The notes under the pieces were generated by a model. That model was not told the DNA's origin. It saw only the letters and a list, made by a program, of their open reading frames with translations, and ran no database searches. The translations under genes and the position numbers were made by a program. Below are positions 36,909 through 37,955 of a DNA stretch of 37,955 bases, one piece after another. The stretch is taken from positions 1 through 37,955 of the forward strand of contig JAJZXC010000002.1 in the NCBI GenBank assembly GCA_021846365.1. Direction: 5' to 3'. How positions within the stretch are numbered: the first letter of the stretch is position 1; every line of letters begins with the position of its first letter. Source of the DNA: Bacillota bacterium. Its GTDB lineage: Bacteria > Bacillota > Sulfobacillia > Sulfobacillales > Sulfobacillaceae.

Positions 36909-37067
36909 CTATATTTGCAATACGTTCTCGGCGCACGGGGATTGACCCTGGGACGCGCTCTCCCTATTGACGAGCTGAGGCATGTGGTCCGCAAGCTGCG
37001 GTCAACCCGTGGGCAAGAGCGCCACCCCGGGTCAACCTCGTCCGCGCCTCGGCGATGGCGGCACATC

Positions 37068-37589
37068 AATATCAGGATGGGGCCTGGAAACCGTTATCCG
37101 CGACCAGAATGGGCTGAGGCCCAGAAGTACCTGATCATACGCAAATCGGCCCACCCATCGTCCGGCTATACGGTAACCCTTCGGGAAGAGGTGGTCGCGA
37201 AGGAGTTGAACACGGCGGGATGGTTGGACATCGTAAACAAACAGATTACCGATGCCAAGGCGGCGCTTACCATTTATCGCCAAAAGGATGTAGTGGAGAA
37301 GAGGTTTCTCCGCATGAAAGTGAATCTCAATTTGGGACGGCTAGGCGTCCACAGCGATGACCGGATGCAAAACAAAGCCTTTATCGGCTTCATCGCCCTC
37401 ATTCTACTGTCCCATCTACACAACGTGATGCTGGACCAGAATCTGTATAAGCAGATGACCCTAAAGAAACTGCTCTTGACCTTAGCCAAGCTACGCGTGC
37501 AGCACATCCACGGCCACCGCATCTTATTTACCTTAACTGGGGAGCAAAAGGCCATCTACAAAGCTCTTGGAGTGAAGCAACCGATGTAG
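37068..37589 (+). pseudogene. IS4/IS1634-superfamily transposase, C-terminal remnant
   Basis: VAKELNTAGWLDIVNKQITDAKAALTIYRQKDVVEKRFLRMKVNLNLGRLGVHSDDRMQNKAFIGFIALILLSHLHNVM matches the IS4-type C-terminal pattern (YR.kd.VEk.F..lK). The N-terminal catalytic region is absent. Confidence 0.75.
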
Positions 37590-37609
37590 GTATAATTTCA
37601 GTCGGGAAT

Positions 37610-37915
37610 TTAGGCGATTTGACTCAATGGTATGATGTCAGCAAGTCTCAGACTTCCCCGTTTGGGAGTTGTCTGATTGCTTCCGTCTGTTGTGTACCTG
37701 ACCTGACCGAGTAATCCGGGATTCTGATGGACCAACAATTCCGTGAGGACACGAAATATTCCTCCTTGTTCCTCCGCACGACTCGACTGCTTCGGCACAC
37801 GGCTTTCGGTCGGCACGAGCGGCGAGCCAAATGTCAGATCCTTCCGGGTTAATTGTGACATGGCGAAATACGTCCTGTCCAGCTCTTTTGCGATGAAATA
37901 TTGGCTCTTGCGCAT
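37610..37915 (-). CDS. Short hypothetical ORF
   Basis: 101-aa ORF MRKSQYFIAKELDRTYFAMSQLTRKDLTFGSPLVPTESR...; no family recognised. It may be a degraded mobile-element fragment. Confidence 0.25.
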   Translation of the reverse strand: MRKSQYFIAKELDRTYFAMSQLTRKDLTFGSPLVPTESRVPKQSSRAEEQGGIFRVLTELLVHQNPGLLGQVRYTTDGSNQTTPKRGSLRLADIIPLSQIA

Positions 37916-37955
37916 CGGGTGATATAAGGTTCTTGCTTAGGAACAGATGTATGGA

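Noticed and set aside
36895-36923. Sigma-A promoter for the DHA1-like MFS (TTGCAA ... TACAAT)
   Set aside because: The spacer would be only 14 nt, and alternatives match poorly. Only the palindrome is retained as a feature.

Overview
The window is mostly a minus-strand transcription/translation mega-cluster, read from right to left: rplJ-rplL-rpoB-rpoC-(L7Ae-like)-rpsL-rpsG-fusA-tuf, then the complete S10, spc and alpha operons, ending at rpoA-rplQ-truA. Protein sequences suggest a high-GC Firmicutes/Sulfobacillus-like host, which is inference only. Downstream of truA is a proline dehydrogenase pseudogene with a 5' frameshift and a truncated 3' end. It abuts a remnant IS200/IS605 TnpA, which is itself cut by an IS1595-like element at the window edge. 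Upstream of rplJ, where rplK-rplA would be expected, lies an accessory minus-strand block: MFS, IscA/HesB-like protein, VTT/DedA-like membrane protein, MarR regulator, DHA2-type MFS, and two small SPW-like membrane proteins. A transposase remnant lies at the right edge. The core genes are conventional, so I do not claim a clearly new system. The most interesting signals are non-coding: (i) a 19-bp dyad whose downstream arm carries the rpoB -35 element, with a palindrome over the -10; (ii) an L10-leader-like RNA with a strong promoter and an attenuator hairpin; (iii) a 4x22-bp tandem array with SD-like motifs between marR and the MFS gene; (iv) 19-bp-spaced direct repeats beside a TTGACA-containing inverted repeat upstream of the IscA-like gene; (v) a perfect palindrome upstream of the second MFS gene.
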